Part shown: piece by piece, positions 32,714-40,116 of the stretch
Layout: every line of letters starts with the position of its first letter
Numbering within the stretch: position 1 is the first letter of the stretch
Assembly: GCA_028866015.1 (NCBI GenBank)
Contig: JAGWIW010000015.1
Span: forward strand, 1 to 44,479
DNA: 44,479 nt
DNA from: Betaproteobacteria bacterium
Lineage (GTDB): Bacteria; Pseudomonadota; Gammaproteobacteria; Burkholderiales; Ferrovaceae
Direction of reading: 5' to 3'
The notes under the pieces: generated by a model
What the model was told of the DNA's origin: nothing
Databases searched by the model: none
The model's input: the letters and a program-made list of their open reading frames with translations, nothing else
Program-made: the position numbers and the translations under genes

Positions 32714-33505
32714 TCATTGACCGCCCCGCCCTGAAGCATTCCGCTGGCGCGGCGGCCAGGGAATGAAGGCGCTGGTGTTAAGGAGGTACTCGCGGTAGGC
32801 CGGCCGGCGTTCCGCGATGTCTTTTTCCAGCAGGTTCACCCCCGAGACTTTCAGCAACAGTCCGGTCATGAGCATTGGCGCGACCAGGCACCAGGCGCTG
32901 CCGGCTGCGACACCCATGAGCCCGAATCCCCACCACAGGCAGGCTTCTCCGAAGTAGTTGGGATGGCGGCTCCAGGCCCAGAGTCCGTAATCCAGGACTC
33001 GGTTGCGGTTTTCCGGGCTGGTGCGGAAGCGGGTCAACTGCCAGTCGGCCACGGCTTCAATGGCAAACCCCGCCAGCACGAGGGCGATGCCAACTCCGTC
33101 CATCGCGTTCCAGGGCGCGCTGGAGGTGGCGGCGACCAGAAGCGGCAGCGAAATGAGCCAGGCCAGCACCGCCTGCAATCCGAATACGATATAGAGGCTT
33201 TTCCACTCGAATCCGGGAGAATTGTTGCGGCGGATCGCCTGGTAGCGCCGGTCCTCGGACTTGCCGTGGTTGCGCCGGGCAAGGTGGATGGCGAGACGCA
33301 GTGCCCAGAGAGCCACCAGGATGAGAAGCACCCCGGCTCGCGTCCCTGGAGACAACCCGACATAGGTGAGCGCAGCGGCAAGGAAAAACAGCGACCAGAG
33401 CGAATCCACCACGTTCACGTTGCGGTGCATGAAGCTATAGAACCAGGCCATCAGCGCCATGAGTCCCAGGGGAATCAGGGCCTGGGGCCAGAGCATCCAG
33501 GCCAT
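32714..33505 (-). CDS. DUF1295 / steroid 5-alpha-reductase-like membrane protein
   Basis: A 263-aa integral membrane protein with about six helices. It ends in the ICMT/steroid-reductase-like signature NRNRVLDYGLWAWSRHPNYF followed by GEACLWWGFGLMG. Members of this group are NADPH-dependent reductases or methyltransferases of lipids; which applies here is unknown. It starts 1 nt after the stop of methyltransferase copy 2. A longer in-frame start would lie inside that gene. It fits a lipid-modification operon. Confidence 0.9.
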   Translation of the reverse strand: MAWMLWPQALIPLGLMALMAWFYSFMHRNVNVVDSLWSLFFLAAALTYVGLSPGTRAGVLLILVALWALRLAIHLARRNHGKSEDRRYQAIRRNNSPGFEWKSLYIVFGLQAVLAWLISLPLLVAATSSAPWNAMDGVGIALVLAGFAIEAVADWQLTRFRTSPENRNRVLDYGLWAWSRHPNYFGEACLWWGFGLMGVAAGSAWCLVAPMLMTGLLLKVSGVNLLEKDIAERRPAYREYLLNTSAFIPWPPRQRNASGRGGQ

Positions 33506-33506
33506 C

Positions 33507-34667
33507 TCAGCATTCCTCCGCGGCCGGACGCTCGAACAGGTAATGACTGATCCACCATTGTTGCCCTTTTTCGTATCCGAACAATTCGGCACTGGCCATC
33601 AGGAAAATGCGCCACCGTTGCAACCAGATGCTTGCCATTTCATTTCCATAGGTTGCTTCCAGGATGGGCATCACCGCTTCCCGGCGACGATCCAGGTTTT
33701 TAAGCCAGGCATTGAGCGTGCGTTCATAGTGACGGCCATCCCAGCGCCACTGGTGTGTCAGCTTTAGCGGGCCTTGGAAGCGCATTGGCAGCGAATCACT
33801 GGGCATCAGGCCGCCACTGAAGAAGTGACGGGTCATCCAGTCTCCGGGGCCATCGTCTTCGAAAAAGTAAGGCGTCGAACGATGGACAAAGATGTGCATG
33901 AAGAACTTGCCGCCCTCGCACAGCCAGTCATGAACGCGTCCAAAAAGAGCAGCCCAGTTGCGCATGTGCTCAAACATTTCAACCGACACCACCCGATCGA
34001 AGCGGGCGTGGGTTGAGAAGTCATTCATGTCGGCCGTGACGACCTCCAGATTGTTGAGGCCGGCCAGCCTTGCCCTGTTGAGAATGTGGGCTCGCTGGGA
34101 ATGGGAGTTGGAAACCGCCGTGATCCGCGCTGCGGGGTAATGACTGGCCATCCAGAGCGTGAGCGAGCCCCAGCCGCAACCCAGCTCCAGTATGTGCTGC
34201 CCATCCTTGAGATCCGCGTGCAGGCAGGTCTCGGCCAATGCGGCACTTTCCGCCAACTCCAGGTTCTCCACATCCGGCGCCCAGAGACAGGCACTGTATT
34301 TTTGGCGGGAGCCCAGCATCAGGCTGAAAAAGTCGGACGGCACCTCGTAGTGCTGGGCATTGGCGAGTTCAGGCAACAGGGCCACCGGGGCTGCCCCCAT
34401 GGCCTTGATGACCCGCTCGCTTTGCCGGGCGGAATCCGCTGCATCATCCGCATGGATTTCACTCAGTCGTTGTGCAAGCAGACGACGTATGCCCAGCCGC
34501 ACGATGGCATCGGGAATCCGCCCCTGCTCCACCCAGTTGATGGCCACCTGCATTGCTGCATGCCGGGCGCGGGTGGCCAGCAACCGATCTTGCAGGCCAC
34601 CGCCGGGCGGACGGAAGGGTGATGCCCAGGACGCCCCCCTTTCCCCGCTGAAGCCTGGAATTTTCAT
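33507..34667 (-). CDS. Cyclopropane-synthase-like methyltransferase (copy 2)
   Basis: A 386-aa SAM methyltransferase of the Cfa/coclaurine-methyltransferase-like branch: HYEVPSDFFSLMLGSRQKYS, the SAM loop ILELGCGWGS, SVEMFEHM, TRHFFSGGLMPSD and HYERTLNAW. It is clearly diverged from copy 1. The Cys of YSACLW, the Glu, the His and the Tyr of the Cfa site are kept, while the Ile position reads Phe. It may act on a different lipid or double bond. Its Shine-Dalgarno (AGGA) lies inside operator palindrome 34670-34684, so the regulator bound there would block expression. First gene of the operon. Confidence 0.92.
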   Translation of the reverse strand: MKIPGFSGERGASWASPFRPPGGGLQDRLLATRARHAAMQVAINWVEQGRIPDAIVRLGIRRLLAQRLSEIHADDAADSARQSERVIKAMGAAPVALLPELANAQHYEVPSDFFSLMLGSRQKYSACLWAPDVENLELAESAALAETCLHADLKDGQHILELGCGWGSLTLWMASHYPAARITAVSNSHSQRAHILNRARLAGLNNLEVVTADMNDFSTHARFDRVVSVEMFEHMRNWAALFGRVHDWLCEGGKFFMHIFVHRSTPYFFEDDGPGDWMTRHFFSGGLMPSDSLPMRFQGPLKLTHQWRWDGRHYERTLNAWLKNLDRRREAVMPILEATYGNEMASIWLQRWRIFLMASAELFGYEKGQQWWISHYLFERPAAEEC

Positions 34668-34669
34668 AA

Positions 34670-34684
34670 TTTGTCCTGGACAAA
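34670..34684. promoter_or_regulatory. Operator palindrome 1, TTTGTCC-T-GGACAAA
   Basis: Perfect 7+1+7 palindrome directly upstream of methyltransferase copy 2. It covers about +10 to +24 of the predicted minus-strand transcript and includes the Shine-Dalgarno. An almost identical site lies at 34733-34747. The likely ligand is the adjacent MerR/B12 regulator. Confidence 0.8.
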
Positions 34685-34700
34685 ACTGGATTAATCCCTA

Positions 34701-34729
34701 ACACTAAAGGTTATAATTAACTTTGTCAA
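34701..34729 (-). promoter_or_regulatory. Predicted promoter of the lipid-modification operon
   Basis: On the minus strand, a perfect -35 TTGACA (34724-34729) is followed after 17 bp by TAGTGT (34701-34706), a poor -10. The predicted start is near 34694. Confidence 0.5.
34712..34717 (+). promoter_or_regulatory. Predicted -10 of the MerR/B12 regulator gene
   Basis: A perfect TATAAT in the divergent intergenic region. No good -35 is found at 16-18 bp. The predicted start near 34724 places operator 2 at about +10 to +24, mirroring the other side. Confidence 0.5.
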
Positions 34730-34732
34730 ACT

Positions 34733-34747
34733 TTTGTCCAGGACAAA
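34733..34747. promoter_or_regulatory. Operator palindrome 2, TTTGTCC-A-GGACAAA
   Basis: Perfect 7+1+7 palindrome just upstream of the regulator's Shine-Dalgarno. It differs from operator 1 only in the central base. The twin sites, 63 bp apart centre to centre (six helical turns), face the two divergent genes. Confidence 0.82.
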
Positions 34748-34760
34748 TAAGGCTCAGATC

Positions 34761-35645
34761 ATGGAAGGCATTCCCATTGCGGTGGTCGAACAGGAGACGG
34801 GGCTGTCCAAGGATGTGCTGCGAAAATGGGAGGCCCGGTACAACTACCCCCTCCCCACCCGCAACCTCCACGGCGACCGTGTGTACAGCCGCGACCAGGT
34901 GACCCACCTGAGAGCAGTCAAGCGTCTGATGGAAAAGGGTTATCGCCCTTCCAGACTGCTGTCGATGAGCCTGGATGAGCTGGCAGAACTGACAGCGTCT
35001 ACAACCGCCACCCAATCCAGTGATCAGGCAGCATCTGCGGTTTCCGAACTGCTGGGACTGCTCCAGGGTCATGAGCTGATCAAGTTTCGTGCCGCCCTGA
35101 AACGCCTGCTTCAAAGCCAGGGCCTGAAACAGTTTGTCCAGGACACCGTGGCTCCTTTAGCCACAATGGTGGGTGAAGCCTGGTCGGAGGGAAAAATCCA
35201 TGTGTTTGAGGAGCATCTTTTTTCGGACATCGCCGCCTCCACGCTCAGGCAGGCGCTTGAAGCCATCGATCTGCCCGAAGGCAACCCGCGCATCATTCTG
35301 ACGACAGTACCCGGCGAGGGGCATGCGCTTGGGCTGCTGATGGCAGCCTGCCTCTTTACTCTCAAAGGCGCCCACTGCATCTACCTGGGTACTGAAACGC
35401 CATCGGAAGACATCGTGCTGGCAGCGCAGGCGCATGGCGCCCATGCAGTGGCCCTGTCATTCAGCAGCGCATTTCCGGTTCGGCAGATACAGCCAGCCCT
35501 GCTTGATTTGCGAAGCCGGCTGGATCAGGAAATTGAAATCCTGGCAGGCGGTGTGGGCATCACCCGCCAGAAGAAAACGAAGGGGATATTGCTGCTGCCA
35601 GATCTGGCCAGCATCGATCAATATATTCCAAATCAGGGGGCCTGA
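34761..35645 (+). CDS. litR: MerR-family B12-binding regulator (CarH/LitR-type photoreceptor)
   Basis: A 294-aa regulator. The N-terminal MerR winged helix reads PIAVVEQETGLSKDVLRKWE, then ARYNYPLPTRNLHGDRVYS. A four-helix and Rossmann B12-binding module follows. The adenosylcobalamin signature W-x9-EH is present (W141, E151, H152), the base-off motif ExHxxG is E186-G-H188-ALG, and GGVG lies near the end. In CarH/LitR, AdoB12-bound tetramers repress in the dark and fall apart in light. The residue after Trp is Ser, not the His that ligates cobalt after photolysis in Thermus CarH. Start 34761 is chosen for AAGG at 8 nt; an upstream TTG lies inside operator 2. Confidence 0.92.
   Translation: MEGIPIAVVEQETGLSKDVLRKWEARYNYPLPTRNLHGDRVYSRDQVTHLRAVKRLMEKGYRPSRLLSMSLDELAELTASTTATQSSDQAASAVSELLGLLQGHELIKFRAALKRLLQSQGLKQFVQDTVAPLATMVGEAWSEGKIHVFEEHLFSDIAASTLRQALEAIDLPEGNPRIILTTVPGEGHALGLLMAACLFTLKGAHCIYLGTETPSEDIVLAAQAHGAHAVALSFSSAFPVRQIQPALLDLRSRLDQEIEILAGGVGITRQKKTKGILLLPDLASIDQYIPNQGA
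35133..35147. promoter_or_regulatory. Operator-like site inside the regulator gene
   Basis: TTTGTCC-A-GGACACC matches the two intergenic palindromes at 13 of 15 positions and lies 400 bp downstream of operator 2, within the coding sequence. It may be an auxiliary site or a coincidence of codons for FVQDT. Confidence 0.4.
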
Positions 35646-35693
35646 TGTCTTCCTGCAAAATTTCCCGGGCCCCATGCAAAGCGACTGAACGGA

Positions 35694-36140
35694 TCACTCT
35701 TCCATGTAGGGTTTGATCATCGCCTGAAATTCAGACTCTGAACCACAGGCAGCACCGTTCACGCGGCACGTGACGTTTTTCTGGCTTTTCCCAAGCCGCC
35801 TGTGTTTGTTTTCTTCTTCGTAGGATCCGTACTCCTTGCCGTCTGACAGGTCGTACAGCATCAGGAAATGGCCGGAAGCGATTTTTTTCTTGACTGTGGT
35901 CGTCTTGCCTTCAATCAGGATGAAACACTTCCCGAGCTTCCCATTGATATGGTTGGTGTAGGTGGCCGCTGTGGCCTCCTCATCCCCCGGAATCATGCCG
36001 TCGCCCCAGCGTTTTTCAAAAAACCTTCTTGCCGTTTTTTTGCAGTGCAGGCCTGCCGGTGTTTCATGGCCTTCATCCGCCAGGGCATGCAGCGAAAAGA
36101 TGCCGCAGACCATTAAAAACAGGATACGCCGTATGTTCAT
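35694..36140 (-). CDS. Hypothetical exported protein
   Basis: A 148-aa protein with a signal peptide (MNIRRILFLMVCGIFSLHAL, cleavage likely after ALA). The mature part is charged, with four Cys (LHCKKTA, GKCFILIEG, VTCRVNG, AACGSES) that may form disulfides, and a strand-rich centre. I recognise no family. The start at 36140 is taken because the signal peptide begins there; the longer frame adds a non-hydrophobic stretch. It is transcribed in the same direction as tspO but 135 nt downstream, so it may have its own promoter. Confidence 0.7.
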   Translation of the reverse strand: MNIRRILFLMVCGIFSLHALADEGHETPAGLHCKKTARRFFEKRWGDGMIPGDEEATAATYTNHINGKLGKCFILIEGKTTTVKKKIASGHFLMLYDLSDGKEYGSYEEENKHRRLGKSQKNVTCRVNGAACGSESEFQAMIKPYMEE

Positions 36141-36275
36141 GATGCCCCACCCGGGCTCTCGCGAGCCGCCAGAAATTTTTCTTTTGGTTATATAGGAATG
36201 CAAATCAGTCATATGAACCTGTTCGCATCAGATCACCCAAGAATCTAAGCCAAAGCAGTTGAAAGCGCCAAGTGC

Positions 36276-36821
36276 TTAACAAGAATTTACCGGCGCTGAA
36301 GCGTTGCTGGAAGTGATTCCCTTGGCCCCCTCGGGTAGCGTTGTGCAAGCGCGGGCGTTACGGTCCTGGTTCGCATTCAGGACATATATGCCCAGGTTCA
36401 GCGTGCTGGCATAGGAAACCCAGGCGAGATAGGGAATCAGCAACCATGCAGCGACTTTATTGCGCGGGAATGCAAGCACTGCAAGCCACCCAATGATGGC
36501 CAGCAGCAGAACCATGTCCAGCATGCCGAACAATATCCAATGCTGACCGAAAAACAGCCAGGACCACAAACCATTCAATGCCAACTGCAGAACCCAGAGC
36601 CGCTTCAGTATTCTGAAAGGCCCTTCGAACAGCAAGATACCCACCACTGCGATCACCAGGTACAGGGCAGTCCAGGCAATGGGAAAAACCAGATTCGGGG
36701 GGGTCCAGACAGGTTTGACGAGGGTGGCATACCAGGCGCCCGGCTTGAACAAAGCCCCGGACAAGGCGGTCACGCCTACAGCCAGAAAACAGAACAGCCT
36801 GATGGAAAACTTAGTCTGCAT
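36276..36821 (-). CDS. tspO: TspO/MBR family tryptophan-rich sensory protein
   Basis: A 181-aa inner-membrane protein with five helices and TspO hallmarks: GAWYATLVKPVWTPPNLVFP, AWTALYLVI, LNGLWSWLFFGQHW and VSYASTLNLGIYVLN. TspO binds porphyrins and is linked to oxygen, light and stress responses in Rhodobacter. The protein is about 20-25 residues longer than usual, with a polar C-terminal tail after VLNANQD containing two Cys. It lies 630 nt past the end of the MerR/B12 regulator gene on the opposite strand. Confidence 0.93.
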   Translation of the reverse strand: MQTKFSIRLFCFLAVGVTALSGALFKPGAWYATLVKPVWTPPNLVFPIAWTALYLVIAVVGILLFEGPFRILKRLWVLQLALNGLWSWLFFGQHWILFGMLDMVLLLAIIGWLAVLAFPRNKVAAWLLIPYLAWVSYASTLNLGIYVLNANQDRNARACTTLPEGAKGITSSNASAPVNSC

Positions 36822-36979
36822 GAGGAAAGCTACCGTAGCCCATCTTGCCGATGTGCTGCATCCAGGGCCGCAAAAAATTTGCCGATTTTTTGCTCAAATT
36901 TTTTGTTGGATCTTTTGTGGGAAAGCACAAAATCGAAAACCGGCCATTCCTTTGTTTTCAGTGGATCAGTGTGCTTTTA
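36822..36979. other. AT-rich gap between tspO and tRNA-Ser
   Basis: This 158-nt stretch is visibly AT-rich against its surroundings, with several T-runs and a 7-bp inverted repeat TTTTGTG-GGAAAG-CACAAAA (36913-36932). It presumably holds the tspO promoter and the end of the tRNA transcript; no ORF is convincing. Confidence 0.5.
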
Positions 36980-37069
<90 letters not shown>

Positions 37070-37079
37070 GAACCGCGCA

Positions 37080-38903
37080 TTATACCGGGTTGCCAGCCAA
37101 ACGGGATCGTTTTTGCTCCAGCGCTTCCCAGCGTTCCATGGCGGATTCGATGGCAGATTCCAGCTCGGCATGACGCGCCTGCAGGGATCGCGCGGCTTCC
37201 GGTCCACCCTTGTACAGCTCGGGGTCGGTCAGGCGCGCAGCGATCGCGGCCTGCTCCGCTTCCATGTCCTCGATCTGCTGGGGCAAAGCCTCGAGGTCGC
37301 GCGTTTCCTTGTAGCTCAGCTTTTCGGGACGGGCCTTGGGGCGCTCGCCGCCGGGGGCCTTGTCCTTGCTTCCGGTACGCATGGCCTGCGGTGTCGTCTG
37401 CGCGCCAGAGAGCGAAGCCAGATAGCGCACCCAATCGCTGTATCCGCCTGCATTTTCGGTGATGCCCCCCTGTCCATCCAGCACGATCACCTGCGTCACC
37501 ACATTGTCCAGAAATGCCCGGTCGTGGCTCACCAGAAACAGCGTGCCGTCGTATTCAGCCAGTAGGGATTCCAGCAGGTCCAGGGTTTCAATGTCCAGGT
37601 CGTTGGTGGGTTCGTCCAGCACCAGTACATTGGCCGGCCTGGCAAAAAGCCGCGCCAGAAGCAGGCGGTTGCGTTCGCCTCCGGACAGGGACTTGACCTT
37701 GGCACGCACCCGCTCCGGAGAAAAAAGAAAATCGCCCAGATAGCTCACCACGTGCTTGCGCACGCCCTGGATTTCCACAAAATCCGCGCCCGGACTGATG
37801 GTGTCGGCCAGCGTGGCTTCCGGGTCGAGCTGGCTGCGCAACTGGTCATAGTAAGCCACAGCCAGTCGTGTTCCCAGCCGCACGCTGCCCTCCTGGGGCT
37901 GCAACTCCCCCAGCAACAGCCGCAGCAGCGTGGTTTTTCCGGCGCCGTTGGGACCGATGATTCCGACCCTGTCGCCGCGCAGGATGCGCGTGGAATAGTC
38001 ACGCACCAACACCTGTGCGCCATGGCGGAATGTCACGTGCGACAGTTCCGCCACCAGATTGCCTGAGCGCTCGCCGGCATCGAGCGCAAGGCGCACCTGG
38101 CCCATGCGTTCGCGTCGTGCAACCCGCTCAAGCCGCAAGGCTTCCAGCCGCCGCACACGTCCTTCATTGCGGGTGCGGCGTGCTTCCACCCCTTTTCGAA
38201 TCCAGACCTCTTCCTGCGCCAGCACCTTGTCGAACTTGGCCTGGGCGGTGGCTTCCGCTGCCAGCTGCTCGCCCTTGCGCCGCTGGTATTCGGCAAAGGA
38301 GGGCCCGTAGCTTGAAAGCAGCCCCCGGTCCAGCTCCACAATGCGGGTGGCCAGACGATCCAGGAACTGCCGGTCGTGGGTCACGAACAGCAGGCTGCCG
38401 CGGAAATCCAGCAGCAGGGTTTCAAGCCATTCGATGGAAGCGATGTCGAGATGGTTGGTGGGTTCGTCCAGCACCAGCAGGTCCGGTTCTGCCACCAGGG
38501 CGCGGGCAATGGCCACGCGTTTTTTCCAGCCGCCTGAGAGGGAGGCGATGCGCTGGTCACCGGCAAGCCCCAGCTGGGACAATACGGTTTCCACCTTGTA
38601 TTGCGGCACCCATCCATCTTCATGCCCCTGCAATCCGGCAGACACGGTCTGCAACACCGTGGCCGCATCGTCCAGCATCGGCTCCTGTGGCACGTAGCCC
38701 GTCCTGAGCCCTGGCGTGCGCCAGAGCACGCCGTCATCCAGCACGGCTTCGCCCACCACCACCTTGAGCAGGCTGCTTTTGCCGCCGCCATTGCGTCCGA
38801 TCAGGCCGATGCGCTCGCCTTCGTCCACCATGAAATCCACGCCATCGAGCAGCGCGTGATGGCCATAGGCCAGATGGGCATTGGTGAGTGTCAGCAACGG
38901 CAT
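37080..38903 (-). CDS. uup: ABC-F ATPase Uup
   Basis: A 607-aa soluble protein with two ABC ATPase domains. Domain 1 has Walker A GRNGGGKSS, signature SLSGGWKKRVAIARAL and Walker B LLVLDEPTNHLD. Domain 2 has Walker A GPNGAGKTT, signature SLSGGERNRLLLARLF and Walker B VLVLDEPTNDLD. The inter-domain arm and the C-terminal coiled coil (LEALPQQIEDMEAEQAAIAA) are those of Uup. There are no membrane segments. ABC-F proteins act at the ribosome; Uup also affects precise excision of transposons. It starts 1 nt after the MFS gene, so it is likely the last gene of the iron operon. Confidence 0.94.
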   Translation of the reverse strand: MPLLTLTNAHLAYGHHALLDGVDFMVDEGERIGLIGRNGGGKSSLLKVVVGEAVLDDGVLWRTPGLRTGYVPQEPMLDDAATVLQTVSAGLQGHEDGWVPQYKVETVLSQLGLAGDQRIASLSGGWKKRVAIARALVAEPDLLVLDEPTNHLDIASIEWLETLLLDFRGSLLFVTHDRQFLDRLATRIVELDRGLLSSYGPSFAEYQRRKGEQLAAEATAQAKFDKVLAQEEVWIRKGVEARRTRNEGRVRRLEALRLERVARRERMGQVRLALDAGERSGNLVAELSHVTFRHGAQVLVRDYSTRILRGDRVGIIGPNGAGKTTLLRLLLGELQPQEGSVRLGTRLAVAYYDQLRSQLDPEATLADTISPGADFVEIQGVRKHVVSYLGDFLFSPERVRAKVKSLSGGERNRLLLARLFARPANVLVLDEPTNDLDIETLDLLESLLAEYDGTLFLVSHDRAFLDNVVTQVIVLDGQGGITENAGGYSDWVRYLASLSGAQTTPQAMRTGSKDKAPGGERPKARPEKLSYKETRDLEALPQQIEDMEAEQAAIAARLTDPELYKGGPEAARSLQARHAELESAIESAMERWEALEQKRSRLAGNPV

Positions 38904-38904
38904 G

Positions 38905-40116
38905 TCAGGAAGTCCGGGAAGTCATGCGGCCATGAAAGGCCAGGTGCATGGACAGGGCAGAGAGGGCCGCGATCACTCCACCCATGGCAAACGCAGTGGC
39001 CCCGGAAAACCAGGTCCATACCCCGCCAAATACCAAACCCGCGGGAATCGCAGCAAACCCTGTGGCCATGTTGTACCAGCCGAAAGCGGTGCCACGTTCC
39101 CCGGCGCTGGCAAAATCGCTGACCACCGCCCGTTCGATGCCTTCGCCCAGGCCGGCGGAAACGCCATACCCCAGGGTTACCAGCCAAAGCAGGATTGGGC
39201 TTGCCACGGCCGCCAGGCAAAAATAGCAGAGCGCAAACAGGCCCCAGCTCAGGCGCAGGATGGCGAAATGCGTCATGCGATCGGCCAGCACTCCACCCCA
39301 TTGGCTCGCCAGCGCTTTCACCAGGTTGAGCATGGCCCACAGCACCAGCAGCAGGGAAGCGGAAAGGCCCAGTTCATGGCCGCGCAGCACGATGAAAGTT
39401 TCCGATGCGCGCGCAAAGCTGAACAGCACCACGATGCCCAGGTATCGTCTGATCGGCGCCGGCAACCGGCGCCATTCCAGGGGGGGAAGGCTGGAAGTTT
39501 TGGGTTTCGGTCCGCGCAGGCCCGGCTCCTTCACCAGCAATGCCAGCAGCAGCACGCCCAGCGTTCCCGGAATGGCGGACGCCAGAATGATGTCGGGAAT
39601 GGAAAGGGCCGTTTGCGCCAGCACAGCCGCAGCCATCAGGGCCCCCAGCATGGCGCCGCCATTGTCCAGCGCGCGATGGAAACCGAAAGCCCGTGCACGC
39701 AGATCTGGCGGCGTGGCATCCGCCACCAGCGCATCGCGCGGCGCACTGCGAATGCCTTTGCCCACACGGTCCACGCTGCGCAACAAGAGGGCCGGAACCC
39801 AGGAATGGATCAGTCCCAGCAAGGGACGCGCCACATTGGAGATGGCGTAGCCCGCCAGGGCCAGCCCTTTGCGTCGCCCTTCACGCAGGTCGGAATAGCG
39901 TCCGGACCACAGGCGCATGAAACTGGCAACCGCTTCCGCCAGCCCTTCCACCAGCCCCAGGGCAAGCGCGCCGCCGCCAAAAGGCCCGGCAAACAGCAGC
40001 GGCATGAGGGGGATGACCATGTCGGAGGCGGCATCGTTGAAAAAACTGACCCACGACAGCACCACCACTGTGGCCGGCAGTCGCCGCCGCTCAAGCTTCC
40101 CGGGTTTTGCTTCCAT
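38905..40116 (-). CDS. MFS transporter
   Basis: A 403-aa, 12-helix major facilitator. It shows WVSFFNDAASDMVIPLMPLL, SGRYSDLREGRRKGLALAGY (the loop 2-3 motif), DRVGKGIRSAPRDALVADAT and GVLADRMTHFAILRLSWGL. The DRxGKGxRxxPRDAL signature marks a subgroup often found near FTR1 or metal genes, whose substrate is unknown. Its ATG overlaps the stop of the upstream gene (TGATG), and uup follows directly, so it belongs to the predicted Fur-controlled operon. Confidence 0.9.
   Translation of the reverse strand: MEAKPGKLERRRLPATVVVLSWVSFFNDAASDMVIPLMPLLFAGPFGGGALALGLVEGLAEAVASFMRLWSGRYSDLREGRRKGLALAGYAISNVARPLLGLIHSWVPALLLRSVDRVGKGIRSAPRDALVADATPPDLRARAFGFHRALDNGGAMLGALMAAAVLAQTALSIPDIILASAIPGTLGVLLLALLVKEPGLRGPKPKTSSLPPLEWRRLPAPIRRYLGIVVLFSFARASETFIVLRGHELGLSASLLLVLWAMLNLVKALASQWGGVLADRMTHFAILRLSWGLFALCYFCLAAVASPILLWLVTLGYGVSAGLGEGIERAVVSDFASAGERGTAFGWYNMATGFAAIPAGLVFGGVWTWFSGATAFAMGGVIAALSALSMHLAFHGRMTSRTS

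Noticed and set aside
34685-34732. Cobalamin riboswitch near the B12-binding regulator
   Set aside because: The intergenic region is under 100 nt and lacks any B12-box-like structure; regulation is by the protein and palindromes.
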